64,000 bases of DNA from the NCBI RefSeq assembly GCF_016654005.1, contig NZ_JAEPWN010000002.1:372001-436000 (forward strand), in the 5' to 3' direction. This stretch comes from Brevundimonas nasdae. GTDB lineage: Bacteria > Pseudomonadota > Alphaproteobacteria > Caulobacterales > Caulobacteraceae. The notes beneath the pieces are model-generated. The model was not told the DNA's origin. It saw only the letters and a list, made by a program, of their open reading frames with translations, and did not search any database. Below are positions 63,354 through 64,000 of the stretch, piece after piece; position 1 is the stretch's first letter, and each line of letters starts with the position of its first letter. The translations under genes and the position numbers were made by a program.

Positions 63354-64000
63354 TTAGCCGCCCTTCGGGGCGGCTTTCTTGCTTTCAGTTTGCAATTCAG
63401 TTTGCAGGTTTTGTTCGCCGTTCGGCCCGTAATATCTGCGCCAGAGCCGATTTGCGTTGGCGATAGCGACACTCAGGCGGTCGACATAAGCGCTCTGGGC
63501 CCCCTCCTCCCCCTTCACTTTATGTCCGCTGCACAGGGCAGTTTCTTCGGCGGTCCAGCCCAAGGTGCGCCTGCGAGTGATGAATGTGCCCCGGAGATCA
63601 TGGAAGGTCCGACCTGTAATCCCGGCCTCCGCGCACGAATCACGGAAGGCGGCGCGGAGGCCGTTGCCCTTCAAGTCCCATGGCTTTCCGTCCGCCTTGT
63701 TGAGCAGCATCACCGAATCAGTCGCGGGAAACTCGTTCAGGACGGTCCGTAGCCTGGGGGAGATCGGGATCGCGACCGGCGTTCCGTTCTTCAACCTGCG
63801 CGAAACAAGCACCTCGCCTTGAACCGCTGACTTAGGGAGGACCAACAGATCCTGTTGAGATAGTCCCGTCTCGACCGCGACGGTCGCGACCCATCGCAAC
63901 GGGTCAGACGCCTTGGCGTGCAGGTCGGCCTCCTGTTCAGGCGTCCAGACATTCTCGCGCCGGTTGGCGGCATACACGTCACTGACGCCCGCAGCCCGGT
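63354..64000 (-). CDS. Tyrosine recombinase/integrase (partial, N-terminus outside window)
   Basis: The frame is open to the right edge, so the N-terminal arm and core-binding domains lie beyond the window. The visible 215 residues hold the catalytic domain: TGLSQQDLLVLPKSAV, HDLRGTF (the H-x-x-R box), G-H-K near ETALCSGHKVKG, and the nucleophile Y in SAYVDR. The first active-site arginine usually sits in T-G-L-R; here the same place reads T-G-L-S. The C-terminal end carries KKAAPKGG, coded partly by the tRNA terminator stem. The stop is 17 bp from the tRNA-Cys 3' end, as for islands integrated in tRNA genes. I infer an integrated element extending rightward. Confidence 0.88.
   Translation of the reverse strand, partial: RAAGVSDVYAANRRENVWTPEQEADLHAKASDPLRWVATVAVETGLSQQDLLVLPKSAVQGEVLVSRRLKNGTPVAIPISPRLRTVLNEFPATDSVMLLNKADGKPWDLKGNGLRAAFRDSCAEAGITGRTFHDLRGTFITRRRTLGWTAEETALCSGHKVKGEEGAQSAYVDRLSVAIANANRLWRRYYGPNGEQNLQTELQTESKKAAPKGG
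63356..63379 (+). terminator. Terminator of tRNA-Cys, overlapping the integrase 3' end
   Basis: AGCCGCCC (63356-63363) pairs with GGGCGGCT (63368-63375) around TTCG. TTCTT follows on the plus strand. The same bases code for the last residues and stop of the integrase on the minus strand. Confidence 0.85.

Overview
The window looks like a chromosomal segment of a high-GC alphaproteobacterium of the Caulobacterales, most likely Brevundimonas or a close relative. This is inferred from the polar organiser PopZ, a bactofilin beside an M23 peptidase, the order pcm-like/tolC/popZ/valS/tlyA, an IscR-led suf operon, a GTTC-N7-GTTC LexA box of alphaproteobacterial type, and gene-by-gene protein character. 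Most of it is densely packed core genome: about 60 protein genes, one tRNA gene (Cys), and many short 1-4 nt start/stop overlaps.

Layout. 1-5.1 kb: a TPR/methyltransferase cut by the left edge, clpS-clpA, and a secreted SnoaL-like protein. 5.1-9.2 kb: a phasin, a D,D-carboxypeptidase with a SPOR domain, and a cNMP-binding patatin. 9.2-20.7 kb: pepP-lrgA-lrgB, an SDR, prmA, a histone H1-like Ala/Lys/Pro protein, a small DUF3606 protein, a divergent LysR/MFS pair, a DEAD-box helicase, a diguanylate cyclase and an acyltransferase. 20.7-28.8 kb: the Fe-S assembly operon iscR-iscS-sufB-(GIY-YIG)-sufC-sufD-sufS-sufT-sufA-tfoX, invaded by palindromic REP-like repeats and a repeat-flanked GIY-YIG gene. 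28.8-37.1 kb: an alpha/beta-hydrolase-like protein, NDH-2, an outer-membrane protein, a GNAT, ahpC/ahpF, a NamZ-like muramidase with a DOMON-like partner, and a small membrane protein. 37.1-44.5 kb: tyrS-bcp, M23 peptidase-bactofilin, prfB with a programmed +1 frameshift, and PBP1A. 44.6-50.9 kb: ohr, an FAD monooxygenase, cobS, an AT-richer DUF4145-like gene attached to the cobS stop codon, a higBA toxin-antitoxin pair, a hybrid histidine kinase and DUF2239. 51-56.5 kb: gdhA, a radical SAM protein behind a LexA box, an acidic hypothetical, an m5U-RNA methyltransferase and a glycine-zipper protein. 56.5-63.2 kb: tlyA, valS, popZ, tolC and a pcm-like gene. 63.26-64 kb: tRNA-Cys and the 3' part of a tyrosine recombinase, the probable start of an integrated island that continues past the right edge.

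Functional themes are Fe-S cluster and redox homeostasis (suf operon, ahpCF, bcp, ohr, NDH-2), cell-envelope growth and turnover (PBP1A, D,D-carboxypeptidase, M23 peptidase with bactofilin, NamZ, lrgAB, TolC), translation (tyrS, valS, prfB, prmA, tlyA, RumA-type methyltransferase) and proteolysis (ClpS/ClpA, PepP). The most unusual parts are the GIY-YIG gene bracketed by palindromic repeats inside the suf operon, the foreign-looking gene between cobS and higBA, and the tRNA-Cys/integrase junction. Functional names come from recognising sequence motifs and family architecture by eye. No database search was run.
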